Of a stretch of 64,000 nt of DNA, positions 26,601 through 38,419 are shown piece after piece; position 1 is the stretch's first letter, and each line of letters opens with the position of its first letter. The stretch is from Alisma plantago-aquatica. Lineage: Eukaryota > Streptophyta > Magnoliopsida > Alismatales > Alismataceae. The stretch covers positions 545,321,379 to 545,385,378 of the forward strand of contig OY856413.1 in NCBI GenBank assembly GCA_963693085.1, given 5' to 3'. The translations under genes were made by a program, and so were the position numbers. The notes under the pieces were generated by a model, which was not told where the DNA came from, did not search any database, and worked only from the letters and a program-made list of their open reading frames with translations.

Positions 26601-27897
26601 AGACTAAGAACTGTAGGATCCTATATCTAATAATAATCTTCTTCTCATCTACCTCAGTCGGATGTGGAAATGAGAACACATATTTATTATCTTTCCAATC
26701 CGATTTCCTATCAATTTAATGCATGAGCAAGCAAGGAAACTTGACCTCTCTATTTGTGAGAATAAGACAAAGCTACCTACCCCAAGTTTCACCTAGTTTT
26801 GAGGCTTGTAGGGGTTTCCACAGGACAACCTTGTCGACATAGGAATGCATAATTAGGGGACCCTAACCCTCTATGAAATGACAAATTGTCTTCAAAGATT
26901 TGGTAAAGTCCTGTTATTATTTCCCAAGTCTCAATTGTGTTGCTAGCCTCGACCTCCAACTCTACTGCATCCTATCATTTCACTAGAGTTTCCCTATATT
27001 GTCCTGATGACTCCAACCCACATCATAAGAATTGAAGGCGCCAGTGAGTTTGTGGAAGTGTGTCACAGGTGAAGGTGTCTTTGACAACCTCATTGGTGAT
27101 CTAGTTTCCAAAGTCAGCATCATTGTTGACTACCCTACTTTGCTCGCAAATGAGAGAAGGTTGAAGATGGCAGGTTGGTGTTTTACTTTTCTGCCCTCGA
27201 CCCTCTTTTGATCAGGTAAGGGCACTCTCATCTTTTCCTCCTTTTATCTCATTTAACTAGTAAGGTTTCCATGCGGGCATGCTGCTGATTTGTCAAGAGC
27301 CATAGGTCAGCTCAACCTAGTTGGCAGGGCGGGTCCTGGGGCTCTTTTCCTAGGTTGCAAGCCCCAATTTGCTAGAATGATTTTAATTTGCAAAAATTAT
27401 AATCAATTGTAAGATTGTCCAATAGTAACATGTAATATATGAATTTTGCTCAAAAATACAAGGAATTCAATAAAAACATAATCAAGACATAGATCTACCT
27501 CTAGTTCAAGAAGTACCTAAAGGTTCCAATTCATAAGAATCTTAATTTCTATTTCATGATAATCTGAATATGTGCAATGAGATTTGAATAATCAAATTTT
27601 GGTATTTTTGGATAAAGAGGGCAACTTGGATCTAATTTGAGACGAACAAGCCACTAAATGATGAATTAGGGTTTTATTGAGATTTAAAGTACCAATAATG
27701 ATCATAATTACGGTTTATGAAACAAAAGGACATGAAAAGTGAAAATTGGGGTTTGGGTAGCCAAAACCCTTATGAAGCCCTAAATTGAACCCAAAACCAT
27801 GACTTGAGATCACTCAAGTCAGTCTTAATGATGAATTATGGACAGGTTACTAATATATAAGTGATAGGATTTAATTTTCAAGATAGTTACTTGGTTT

Positions 27898-28864
27898 CAC
27901 TACTACAGAAAATGATTTTTACAATGGGAAAAACACAACAGTTTTGTAGGCTGTGTTGTAGTTAGCATATCTTTTACAACAAGTCTATTTGTGTGTTGTG
28001 AATTATATATTTTACACAACACAAGTTATATACAATGGACCAAACTCGTTGTAGTATATGTGATACTATAAAAGGTGCTAAATTGTTGTAATAAACCGTA
28101 ATATCACAACATACTCAAACCCGTTGTAAAAGACCATAATTACACAACATGCTCTAACCCGTTGTAATAGTCACATATGCTAACTTGTTGTAATAGATCA
28201 TCATTACACAACATACTCTAAACCGTTGTAAAAGATCATAATTACACAACATGCTCTAACCCGTTGTAATAGTCATGTATGTTAACCCGTTGTAATAGAC
28301 CATCATTACACAATATACTCTAACCCGTTGTAAAAGATCATAATTATACAACATACTCTACCCATTGTAATAGTCACATATGTTAACCCGTTGTAATAGA
28401 CCATCATTACACAACATACTACAACCCATTGTAGTATACTATAATTACACAACAAGCTTTCACCTATTGTAATAGTTACCCATCGTAATAGACCACAATT
28501 AGACAATAGGTTTGCACGTCATTTGTTGTATATGTACAATAAAGAATATATGTGTTGCACAAAATGAAACTAGTTCATCGGTTTGAGATGTGCCTTACTT
28601 TCAAGTGGTCTTAAGTTCGAAACCTTGTGTCTAGATGTATTTTCCTTTTGTCTCAACATGTTATATAAAACACCCCTATTACAACAGGTGTGTTCAATGA
28701 ACTACAACATGTATTAACTGTTGTATAAAATACATATATTACAACATGTGCAACAAATGTTGTATAAACAACCCCCCATAAGACCACGCGATCTAATACA
28801 ACAATTGTCACCCGTTGTAAAATGGAAAAATGAGCTGTTGTAAAAACCATTTTTTGTTGTAGTG
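27898..28864. mobile_element. Non-autonomous CACTA-like element, 967 bp, TSD TTT
   Basis: The left end is CACTACTACAGAAAATGATT. The right end, read inward, is CACTACAACAAAAAATGGTT. Both are followed by TTTTACAA. The flanking 3-bp duplication is TTT (27895-27897 and 28865-28867), the size CACTA elements make. The interior is non-coding and made of CCCGTTGTAATAG / TTACACAACATACTC words. The short open frames inside are by-products of these repeats. It sits within a G-like LTR. Confidence 0.85.
28080..28500. repeat. Tandem repeat inside the CACTA-like element, period about 101 bp
   Basis: The phrase TCATTACACAA recurs at about 28201, 28303 and 28404. Each period contains three GTTGTAA words joined to ACAACAT words in the opposite orientation. 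Such arrays are typical of subterminal transposase-binding regions. Confidence 0.75.
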
Positions 28865-29129
28865 TTTATTTCAATCATTAGCCTTCTTTCTTAGACATCA
28901 AGTAATTCTTAGAAAGGTAAGTGTTTATGCCTATGACTACTTGACTTAATCGATTCATGTAGTTTCCTTGAGGCTTTATCAAATGGATTGCAAAATTAAC
29001 TGTTGTTTGTTTATTTACATTTATTGCAATCTATAAAGACAATATGAGTATCACACAATATTGAAATAACTTGTTCAAGCCCATAATAATATCTTTCACT
29101 TAAATGCATGTATGATGCTTATGGAAAGC

Positions 29130-29300
29130 ACCCCCAGAGAGTGGGTTGGCTAATGAATACTCACAGAGAGTGAGTATGATATCATGAACTCCCTAGAGAG
29201 TGGGTATGCATGGAAATCAACACTATTGAGTGGGTATATTAAATAAATACTCCTAGAGAGTAAGTATGCTAAATTCGGTACCCCATTGAATGGGTACTCC
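29130..29300 (+). repeat. Short direct repeats (AGAGAGTGGGTAT type)
   Basis: About five copies of a roughly 35-base unit with the core AGAGAGT(G/A)(G/A)GTATG or TTGA(G/A)TGGGTA. They lie in the part of the LTR where G2 has a different set of local duplications (48105-48295), so this zone seems prone to slippage or unequal exchange. Confidence 0.55.
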
Positions 29301-29769
29301 ATCAATATTAAAGGTTGAGAAGTTATGAAGACAAAATTGGTTCTTATTATTTGATAATTACAAATACAGTTGCTCATGTTGTTACTCATATATGTGTATA
29401 TTTTGTTTCCCCCACATACTAGTATAACTTGTTATATTGATCGTGTTTTGTTTCACGGTGTTTTAGGGCAATCTTCTAGTAACTTGTAAACAAAGATGAA
29501 AGATGGACATCTTGAAGAAGACACTAAAAGAAAAAGATTTAATATAATTTTAGAGAATATAGTGAGATTTTATTTTTGTTACAAATTCTAATTCATTTCC
29601 ATGTGAACTCCCTTAAGGATAAGTGATCTTTGTATCAAACTCTTTTCCATATAGTGAAATTTTCAGAATATTATTTATTACTTGCTAATCCTAATCCTAG
29701 AATTTATCTATGGTCCTTTCCCACTCAATCTTCCTTTTTAGGGAGATAATGGGGAAGGGGGTTGTAACA

Positions 29770-30248
29770 TGTTGTATTTGAGCACATGATTACCATTTGA
29801 CCTTTAATAGTTAACTATTTTCATGAATTTCCATAGAGACCAAGGGTATTATTAAGAGTATTGTCTAAAGATGATGGTGTCTAGAAAAGACCACGATCTA
29901 AGGGTTGTCAATATTTTCCTCCCCACAACTAATTGGCTTATGTGGACTCGTGACCCATGAATCCAACCTAACCAAAGTCAGAGGATTTTTACTCAAAATA
30001 AAATACCTCTAGATTTCTCATCAACTTTTATCCCTTCTTTAACCCTTTCTTCACTCACTAAACCCTAGGTACCTATAGTTGCTCTCTTTATCCCTCTTCT
30101 TGAATTTCCAGGGTGATGGGTATTAGGGAATAAAGCATCCTCTCTCAAATTATAAAATGCATTTAGTCATGATTTCATGGACATTTTGTGACGATTAAAT
30201 GTCCTTAAAATGTAGAGTGAGTTTTATTAGTTGCTAATGTGAATCATC
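29770..30248. other. Unassigned stretch upstream of D1
   Basis: No tRNA-type PBS could be recognised before the D1 gag. CCCCACAACTAATTGG near 29931 is weakly like the CCCACAATTAGTGGGG of T-family LTRs, so this could be a badly decayed LTR of D1. Confidence 0.3.
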
Positions 30249-31620
30249 ATGACCCATACCAAGATTGTCTCCATCCCCTTTGAGACCCCCAAGGATCACT
30301 CTAGAGGTAGGACCTCCCACAGGAAGAGGAGGTCCTTAGAGAAGAAGCGGAGGGCTATGGAGGAAGAGTTTTTCAAGAAGAAGTCTCTGAGGAAGGCCCC
30401 GACCCTAATCCTATCCCCTTTGACATCCCGAACTTAGAGAATGACCAAAAAGGTGAACTAATGTCAAAAGATGAGGTCAACCTCAAAGAGAATCTTGTTG
30501 CTGGATCTAGACATGGAGGTTGGTAGGTAATATTGCAAACCCCTGATGTAGTCTGTATGGATCAACAAAAGAAGCTCACAGAGGCCATTAGTGCCTTGCT
30601 CTCAAGGAAGTCACCAGATATGAGAATGGTGAGCCCATTCTTGTCGGCCCTTGTCTAGAAGCCACCGTATTGGACTTTGTCAAGCTGAACATTGAGAACT
30701 TCTCGAGTGAAGATAAGACAGAGGTGGTTGACAAAGAGGATGCCCAGATTTTGGATGTAGAGAACGGATTTTGCATGATACATGTGCAGCCAAACAAGAA
30801 AGTCCCCTTTGTCACTCTCCTTATTCAAGGAGCAGCTAAGATATGGTGGGAGAATCACATAATGGGCCAAGATCTGAACAAAGAACCAATGGCCTAGACT
30901 AACTTCTGCACAATCTTCTTTATAAGATTCATATCCATCTTAGCCAAGAAGGAGAAAGATAAGAAATTCACCTTCCTAGTTTAGGGAAACATGTCTGTCA
31001 CAAACTTCATCTGCAAGTTATGTATCTTGGAGAAGTTTGGTTACATGTTGACTGAGGAGAGATGAGTAGAGCATTTTGTGGAATGCCTGCACCCTATGAT
31101 CAAACCTCATGTGATGGAAAGAAGACCACAAAACTTCAACGATGCCTTCATCACCCTTGATGTGAAGAAGATGGTCATGCATGCATAGAACCCACCCAAA
31201 GGATAGTTGGGTTCCACTGAAGGTGTGTCTGCCCCAAGGAATGATCACAGAAGAGGGCAAGGATGCAACTACGATAAAGGAAGGAATGGAGGCAAGGGAA
31301 AGCCTTGTTAAGAGAACCTTCATCTACAGTGGCGTACATGCAATAAGAGATATCATGGCAAGTGTTGTAGTGAAAAGCAAGTGTGCTTTAACTTTCATCA
31401 GGAGGGACACTATGTGGCCAACTATCCCCTTCCTCCAAAAATAGGTCAAGAACTAGTAGAAACACAAGCAGTGGTGGCCCAACTAGTAGTAGCACCACCA
31501 CGAGTAGCTACTACAACACCAATAATGGTTGTATCAATGGGAAAGCATTGGCAAGTCTGAGTCTTCTCCATAGATAATGAAGAAGCTCAGGCGATTGCCA
31601 ATCATTTGATGGAGGGTAAC
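30249..31620 (+). pseudogene. D1 gag with degenerate zinc fingers
   Basis: A capsid-type stretch includes GAAKIWWENHIMG (near 30830). It is followed by a run with KKEKDKKFTFLV, FICKLCILEKFGYML and VEHFVECLHPMIKPHV. A basic linker leads to C-x-K-R-Y-H-G-K-C and then CFNFHQEGHYVANYP (31381-31429). The last is a CCHC knuckle in which the second and last Cys have become Phe and Tyr, so zinc binding should be lost. Stops occur near 30897, 31065 and 31188. The 62-codon frame at 30249 (KKRRAMEEEFFKKK) is the likely N-terminus, but this part is weak. Confidence 0.7.
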
Positions 31621-31699
31621 CAGTCCTAGAGTTTTGTTTTTACTCTTCAATATGAACTGTATAGTATTTTAACTATCATAAATCCAATGTAGGCATGGT

Positions 31700-33510
31700 T
31701 GAAATTATGGGACACAATGTTAAATCTCTATTTGACTTTGGTTCTACCAATACTTTCATTTCAAGAAATCTTGTAATGATTCTTTGTTTGGACATCAAGG
31801 ATTTAAGATATGTTTTGGATATCATTACCCTAAGTGGTCGAATATTTAAGTCTCTTTTTTAAACCTCAATTATACTTGTTAAATACTGGGATAATGAACT
31901 TCCTATTGATTTTATTTTTCTCGACATGAGTGATTTTGATGTGATAATTGGTATGGATTGGATTTATACTTATAGATCACAACTATATTGTAGCGAAAGA
32001 AAATCAAAATAGCAGATGGGGTCACCTTCCCTTTACCATTGGACGTAGGAGGGATGCTACCACTAGCATGTATGTGACAATTGTGAAGGTAGGATAGATG
32101 ATAGCCAAAGGTTGTCATGCATTTATAGTAGTAGTTACTGAGCTGGAGCAAAAGATGTGACCCTTTGAGGAAATAGAGGTAGTTTAGGACTATGCAAATG
32201 TGTTCCTAGAAGATTTTCTTGGCATACCTCCAGAGTGAAAAGTAGACTTCTCAATAGGATTAGCTTCCAGGATGTACCCCATTTCCAAGGAACCTTATAG
32301 GATGGCCCCCACTGACTTGCTTGAGCTGAAAAGGCAACTACAAGAATTACTAGACAAAGGCTTCATCTGACCTAGCACTTCTCTATGGGGAGCACCAATC
32401 CTCTTTGTTAATAAGAAGGATGGATTTCTCTAGATGTGCATGGAATATAGAATTTTAAATTAAGCTACCATCAAGAACAAGTATCATGTATCTCATATAG
32501 ATTCCTTTTTTGACCAACTCAAGTTTGATTGAGTCTTCTCAGAGATTGACTTGAGATATGTTTATCATCAGTTGTGAGTTAAAAAAGAAGATATTCCAAA
32601 AATTGCTTTTCAAACCCACTATGGCCATTATGAATTCTTGGTCATAACTTTTAGGTTGTTTAGTTCCCTGAGTGTGTTTATGAGCCTCATGAACCGTGTG
32701 TTCCAACCTTTCCTTGAATTTTTTGTCATAGTGTTCATAGATGACATCATAGTGTACTCTGATGACTTAGAAAAATACCATGAACACCTTGTTAGAGTCC
32801 TTGATATATTTATAAAGAAGAAGTTCTATTGGAAGTTCTCAACATATGAATTTTCGATAGACCGTGTCATATTCCTTTCACACATTATCTTCAGAGGGGC
32901 CATATCAATGGATCCTACCAACGTGTCGGCTATATGTGATTGTCTGGCACCTAACAACCCTTCCAAGACTCACAAATTTTTGGGATTGGTCGGGTATTAC
33001 CAACGATTCATCAAGGATTTGTCAATGGGCACTTCTACCCTCACCAAGCTCACAAAAAGGGAGGAAATGTTCATGTGGTCTGACATATGTGAAGCTCGAT
33101 TCCAAGAGTTGAAGGAGAAGCTGACCATAGTTCCTGTGTTGACTCTACCATCAGGCAATGAAGGTTTGATGATATTTACTAATGCATCAAAGATGGGATT
33201 TATATGCGTGCTAGAATTGAATAAACATGTTGTCGCCTATGCCTCCAAATAGCTCAAGAAAAATGAAGTGAATTACCCGACACACAATTTAGAGTTATCG
33301 GAGATTATTCATGCTCTAAAAATCTGGTGATACTATCTTTATGGAGCTAGCTTTGAAATTCTCACCAATCAGAAAACCTTAAAGTACCTCCTGACTCAGA
33401 AGGACCTGAACTTAAGACAAAGATGATGGATGGAGCACACGAAAGGCTATGATTTCACCATCGCCTACCACCCTAGTAAGGTTAATGTTGTAGCAGTTGA
33501 CCTTAGTGGG
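31700..33510 (+). pseudogene. D1 protease, reverse transcriptase and RNase H
   Basis: Protease: LFDFGSTNTFIS (near 31727) occupies the place of the D-S/T-G-A active site, and FDVIIGMDW follows at about 31930. [10 protein letters not shown] and LLDKGFI lead to the palm motif FIDDIIVYSDD (32734-32766), a normal YxDD-type box with both Asp kept. GLVGYYQRFIKD follows at about 32985. RNase H: TNASKMGF near 33178, where the first catalytic Asp of the usual TDAS is replaced by Asn, and a VAYASK end. The longest open run is 204 codons (32638-33249). About a dozen stops lie in the rest. Confidence 0.85.
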
Positions 33511-33559
33511 AAATAACTCGAATGTCCATCTGAATTTTCTACCTAGTGAAGAGAACTAG

Positions 33560-34410
33560 AGGAGTTTTCTAGGTGGACTCAAGGACCATTAGGAGACTAG
33601 ATTTGTTTGTCTAACATTCAGATAAATGCTAATATGTTGACCAAGTTGTTATCTGTCTAGCTAGGCAACCCAGAGCTTGAAAAGATGAAAGGATTGTTGG
33701 AAAACCTCAAACATATATGTTAGTGGATTTGGATGGAGTAATCTGATACAAGAGTCATATTTGGGTTCCATAGGATTCTCCCTTGAAGACTCATATCTTG
33801 CAAGAATCTCATGGTTCTAAGTATATTGTACACCTAGGCACCACCAAGATGTTGAAAGATCTAAAATGATACTTTTGGTGGCCTGGAATGAAGAAAGACA
33901 TAGCAGCATATGTGGTCAGTTGTTTCACGTGCCAAATAGTGAAGGCTAAACACCAATAATCTACTAGGTTACTGTAATCAATTGAAATTGTTGAGTGGAA
34001 ATGGGTCCTCCCCAAGACAAAGAAAGGTAGTGTTGCAATATGGGTTGTGGTGGACCACCTAACCAATTAGGCACATTTCACACCTTAATGATACTTCCAA
34101 GGTGACAGACCTAGATGAAGTATATGTTAGAGAAATAATTTGTTTACATGGTGTTCCGAGTTCAATTGTTTCTGATCATGACCCTATGTTCACCTCTAAG
34201 TTGTGCAAGAAAGTTCATGAAGAACTCAGTATGAGGTTGAAATTTAGCATAGCCTATCAATCCCACACTGATGGATAGTTAGAAAGAACAATCCAAACTT
34301 TAGATGACTTGTTGAGAACATGTGTAGTCAATTGAGGTAGATCTTGGGAGCATTACTTGCTTTTAGATAAGTTTGCCTATAATAATAGCTACCATTTCAC
34401 ACTTACGCAG
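33560..34410 (+). pseudogene. D1 integrase, truncated
   Basis: An H...H part (ESHGSKYIVHLG) and a C-x2-C (SCFTCQ, near 33928) show the zinc-binding HHCC domain. The first catalytic Asp is in WVVVDHLTN (near 34045). A SDHDPMFTSKL stretch near 34170 gives the second. The region of the third residue follows near 34330-34380. The reading frame then stops at the GC-rich junction, so the C-terminal part is gone. Confidence 0.75.
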
Positions 34411-35741
34411 TGATTCCTTCCTCCCGCTCCCGTGTGACTGAGAGGGAGACTAGGGCTTGTTGTCGCCGATCCAGGGGGAGGGGGCTTGGTGGCCTGGGTG
34501 CACCGCCCTACTCCACCGAGGCCATCCCTACCGTCTCTACTGTCGGATTGGGTCTCTGCAGGTGCTTCACTGCTGGACTCGTCTCCCTCTGCTTTGTGCC
34601 CCTTCCTTCGACAACTGGGTGTTTGGATCCTAGATCCAGTTTGGCTGGGCTCGGAAGGGGAGCCAAAAGCTGTAGTGTCTTCTTCGGTTGGTTGTTGCTA
34701 GCATTTCTTCAGGGGGGCTTGAGCTGACGTGAGCTACCCCACAAATTCCGGTCTTGCTGCGGACTTTGGTTTTTCCTCCCCCTTTCATGTGTTTCCTTTT
34801 CTATTGTATTTCCCCTTTCTTTTGCTTTCCTGTGTTTCTTTCGTTTTTAGTTTGGTTCAGTATCTGTTGTTGGCAGTGGCAGCGTCTCTTCCCGTTAGTC
34901 GCCGGTAATCGACCTTTTCTTGTATGTGGTAGCTTCTCTGCTTTTTTGTGGTTCATTTGTTTAGGTTAGTTCTGTTTAGGTGGTTGTCTGTGGCAGGTTT
35001 TTGTTTCCTTTTAGTCACCGAAAATCGACGTTTCCTAGTTGTTAGGTTTGGTTTTGGTCCTCCTGTGAGACTTCTTGTTTTATCTGTAGTGGTTGTGTTG
35101 GGCCTCAAGTTCCTTCTTGGGTGGACGGTGAGCTCGGACGCCTCTTGGTGCTTCAGGCAGAGGAGGAGTAAGCTGGGTTTGGGCTTCATGTGAGTCTTCC
35201 GCTCTCTGTTCGCAGTGGTGGTCGGGAGTGGTGGTGGAGTTCCTGGCATCCTCTACTTCCTACCTTTATATCCGCATGAGCCATCCTTCCTCTGTATTTG
35301 CATCGCTGAGGTTTGGCCTCCTTCCCGGGTCTCTTGGTTGGTACAACCTTAGTGCTCGTCGCTGGTAGTTGTGTTTCTCGTCCTGTTTTGTGGGGCGTTG
35401 TGTCTGTGTTGTTAGGTCTGTGTCGTTGCTGTGTGGTCGAGCTCTTTGTCTGGTAATCTTTCGTTGTCTTCATGATGGTACTCTCTATCAATGCCTTTGC
35501 AAACTCCTCTCCAGATGTACTCACAGGTTCTTGTATATTGATGAATTCCATCGCAGATAGCTATTTTAGACAACCACTACAAGAGGTGGATGGTGCAGAA
35601 GCATACCTATCACATCCCAATCTGAGCCTTGTGATATATCTTTCCGTAAAAGGAGTTGTTGCTTGGTTACTTGATGAGAGATATCTATCTTGTAGATGTC
35701 GTATGGCTTACTTTTAATGATGTTGAGCTATTTTCAAAAAC
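34411..35741 (+). other. GC-rich segment of unknown origin ending in an A-rich tail
   Basis: Much richer in G and C than anything else in the window, with sharp edges. It replaces the end of the D1 integrase on the left. On the right it closes with CAAAAACAAAAAA. A near-direct repeat TAGTCGCCGGTAATCGAC / TAGTCACCGAAAATCGAC lies at about 34896 and 35014. Frames exist on both strands (81 codons at 35472, 121 codons on minus at 35551-35186), but none is recognised. An A-rich end suggests a retroposed sequence or a LINE derivative. No TSD could be matched, because the two flanks are unrelated. Confidence 0.4.
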
Positions 35742-35752
35742 AAAAAAGGTAA

Positions 35753-35905
35753 TATCATTATGGACTTTTCCTTAAAATTTGGGATCAAAATCATTAATAG
35801 AATATGAGTTATGATTTTTTCTATAATCCCTAAAGTGAAAGGATTTACATTAAATTTTTTGAATAATTCCCAATTCAGATTTTCCTTTTTTGGCCCTTTA
35901 TTCAT
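35753..35905 (+). repeat. Second copy of the 26440-26600 unit
   Basis: Matches the earlier copy through GGATTTACATTAAAT and AATAATTCCCAATTC. It ends a few bases before the G-family LTR start at 35912. Confidence 0.6.
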
Positions 35906-35911
35906 ACATGT

Positions 35912-36218
35912 TGTTACAACCCCAACTTTTGGGTTCATTTGGTGAGAAATGTGATTTCTCATATTAAAGATATTTGAACAAATAAAGATATAATTTGTTT
36001 TGAATAAATGTATTTCGTTTACAATAGCCTTGATGATAGTTTTGTGGGCTTTATTGGCTATTGGGACCAATAAAAAGGAAAAGACAAAATGAACTCCATT
36101 ATTAATTAAGAAATGGAGAAAAGGAAAATGTAGAAACCTCTAGAAGGAAAAAGTATGTAATCCAAAGGTGGATTTTGTGCCTCTTGGGTTCCTTGGGTTC
36201 CAAGTAGTCCGAGGAGGC
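35912..36218 (+). repeat. G-family LTR fragment (first about 300 bp), plus strand
   Basis: Starts TGTTACAACCCC and runs through the segment with GTGGGCTTTATTGGC, AGAAACCTCTAGAAGG and CCTTGGGTTCC. This is the sense-strand version of 50690-50972. It ends abruptly against T2 LTR sequence. Confidence 0.78.
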
Positions 36219-36921
36219 CCTCCACCCCATATTTGGGCTTGCAAGAGAGACTACACATACAAAAGATAGGAGCCCCAAAACCATCGGTTTGGTGCAAGAT
36301 CAATCGATCCAAGAACCCAATTGAACCAATGTTCAAACTGACCAAATCAAGAGATTGAACTCCGAACCCAAGGTCAAACCAAAACTAGGTCTAAACTAGC
36401 AACGTTGCCCACATGGAGAAATATAGGCCATCCAATCTATATCCAATGATCAACCTCTTTTTGCAAAATAAGGTATTTATCTTTTTCTCTACTCAGAAAT
36501 ACCATCAATTTCCCATATATTGATTAAATAATAGAAATTGCATCATAACTCCAAAAATTACAAATAAGTAGTCCATTTTCATTAGAAAAACTAGCCTGGC
36601 CTAATAAAAATAGTTTTAGAAACTATTTCATATCTATGTTCTCTTTTTTAGTACAAGTATCTTTGAATAGCCTTCTTGAGTATAAAATGGACATTCTTCT
36701 TGATTTTTGTGACTATTTGACACTGATGTTCATATTGAGACTCTCAAATCATAACTTGACTAGTGAAGTTATTGATATATATTTTTTTATTTGATTCTAT
36801 CTTGAATAAGATGAAGACATCATAGTAATATGATGGTCCGAAATCTTGTTTCATACTGAATCCTTTGACCTAATATCTTGTTCTCTGATTTACTCTTTAT
36901 ACTAATCAACACTTGATCTAA
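36219..36921 (+). repeat. T2 5' LTR, first preserved part
   Basis: Collinear with 45580-46225 (shared GATAGGAGCCCCAAAA, CCAAATCAAGAGATTGAAC and AATAGCCTTCTTGAGTATAA). It ends at TCTAA (36917-36921), the left TSD of the composite. Confidence 0.82.
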
Positions 36922-38366
36922 TGTAACAACCCCGCCTCCCGGTAACCCCAAATTAAGGGAGACCAGAAGGTCAGAGTTGTTATCCTAATAAACCGGATCA
37001 AAGGTTCGACAAATAATCAATAATAATTATGAAATTTTACTAACAAAAATGGAATTGGGTATAAAATTAAAACTTTCCTTGCCTTTGAAAAACTTTGGAC
37101 ATCTATCTATCTAGAGCTTGAATTAATCTATCTAATCCTCCTTGCACTTTATTTCTAAATTTCACAATGTGTCACTTTACTATTTGTCCTTTTGGATTTG
37201 TACCTAAAATGCCGACAAACAAAACGTTGGTTAACATAAAGCTGGTATGTGGGGGAAACAATAATCGTGCAACTATGATAACAATGTAATCAGTCAATTA
37301 TGATTTAAAAAAACAATTTTATGTTTTCCGCATGACTGCTCAATCCCTACATACCCTTGCCTTTACGCTGTCCCTATAGTGGACATGGATGCTACCTTCC
37401 TTATGGTAGATCCCCATTAAACCCCTCATGATCCCACCTAACAGGTGAATCAATTTCTAGGTTTGAGTCACATGGAACCACTCATATGTAGCCCATTCCT
37501 TAACTCATGGTATGTTAAAGATTCTCATGGCACTACACGTGGGTAGCCCAATTTCTAACTCACGATAACCTAGACCTTACTCTAGGTTACCCCTTTTTAG
37601 CCTTTGCAAAGCCACATAGGTGGACCAGGATCTGAGCCAGTCATGTTTGCACATTTGTAGTGATAGTCATAGTCACTTTATAGTTGCATGAAATAAATAG
37701 ACATCCAACAATTATTTCCGTGCAACCGATAAAACGTTCGGGAATCGTCGTGCAACTAGAGAGATTATTCATAAGCGTAACCACATACATTTTTAGTTGA
37801 TTTCTCAAGCTAATATCAATTCCAACCAAGAAAGAAATCCAAGCAAGTAGTTCAACCACACAATCAAGAATACTGAAAAACACATGTACTCTATTTACTA
37901 CACACTTTGTCAAGAATGTTTCTATTCAACTTGAAATTTCTTCCTAAGGTTTCCGTATCAATTTTAGGGTTTCATTTGCTATTAGGGTTTCACTTCATTT
38001 ACTATTTTAAACCCTAATTCTATACAATTAGTTACAAACCCTAATTTCAGATTAAAGGAACACTTAAACATTAATTAAGCCCATTATGCCTCTTTTATAT
38101 TAAAACTACCATATTTATCCTTTTAATCTATGGCAAGATCATTATGGCCATTTATCATCAATTCATAGTTCATTATGGTCTAATTCACAAATGAACTCTA
38201 TATATCATTAAATCCACCTTTTATTCATTAGAAAACACTAATTACGATATTAAGGGGATTTACCCATAATTAGGAATTGTTATTCTCGAAATAGCTTAGA
38301 AACATCATATCTTAGCTTTATTCACAATTTTGAATAATTAAAGCCATTAGGAAACACATCTACTAA
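36922..38366 (-). repeat. Left arm of the palindrome (G-family LTR 3' part, minus)
   Basis: Collinear with the left part of other G LTRs (1712 onward, 47549 onward). It is also the reverse complement of 38420-39871 along its length, with visible divergence. Confidence 0.85.
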
Positions 38367-38419
38367 TATTAGGGTTTCAAGGCCTATTAAAGAACATTTT
38401 TGCACATGAAACTCTAAAT

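Larger units (their letters stand above)
25965..29769 (+). repeat. Divergent G-family-like LTR, plus strand
   Basis: Its right part follows the order of G-family LTRs read on the sense strand. CCCCCACATACTAGTATAACTT at about 29410 precedes GTGTTTTAGGGC, then a GAATATTATTTATTACTTG stretch, then AGGGAGATAATGGGG...GTTGTAACA at 29769. The left limit (TGTTATAAC) is tentative, and no TSD matches. A CACTA-like element at 27898-28864 interrupts it. No PBS is seen after 29769, so it may be a solo or truncated LTR. Confidence 0.4.
30249..34410 (+). mobile_element. D1: Ty3/gypsy (Tekay/Del-like) gag-pol remnant, LTRs not seen
   Basis: A collinear gag, protease, RT, RNase H and integrase remnant on plus, ended inside the integrase by a GC-rich segment at 34411. 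Domain order PR-RT-RH-INT is that of Ty3/gypsy, and the paired zinc-finger pattern after gag fits Del-like chromoviruses. Neither LTR, PBS nor PPT is recognised. Stops interrupt every domain, most readable as C-to-T changes. Confidence 0.85.

Noticed and set aside
28080..28500. CRISPR-like array
   Set aside because: Units are contiguous and divergent with no unique spacers, and they lie between CACTA termini in a plant-type sequence.
35186..35551. 121-codon minus-strand frame in the GC-rich island
   Set aside because: No motif recognised and GC-rich sequence makes chance open frames common.
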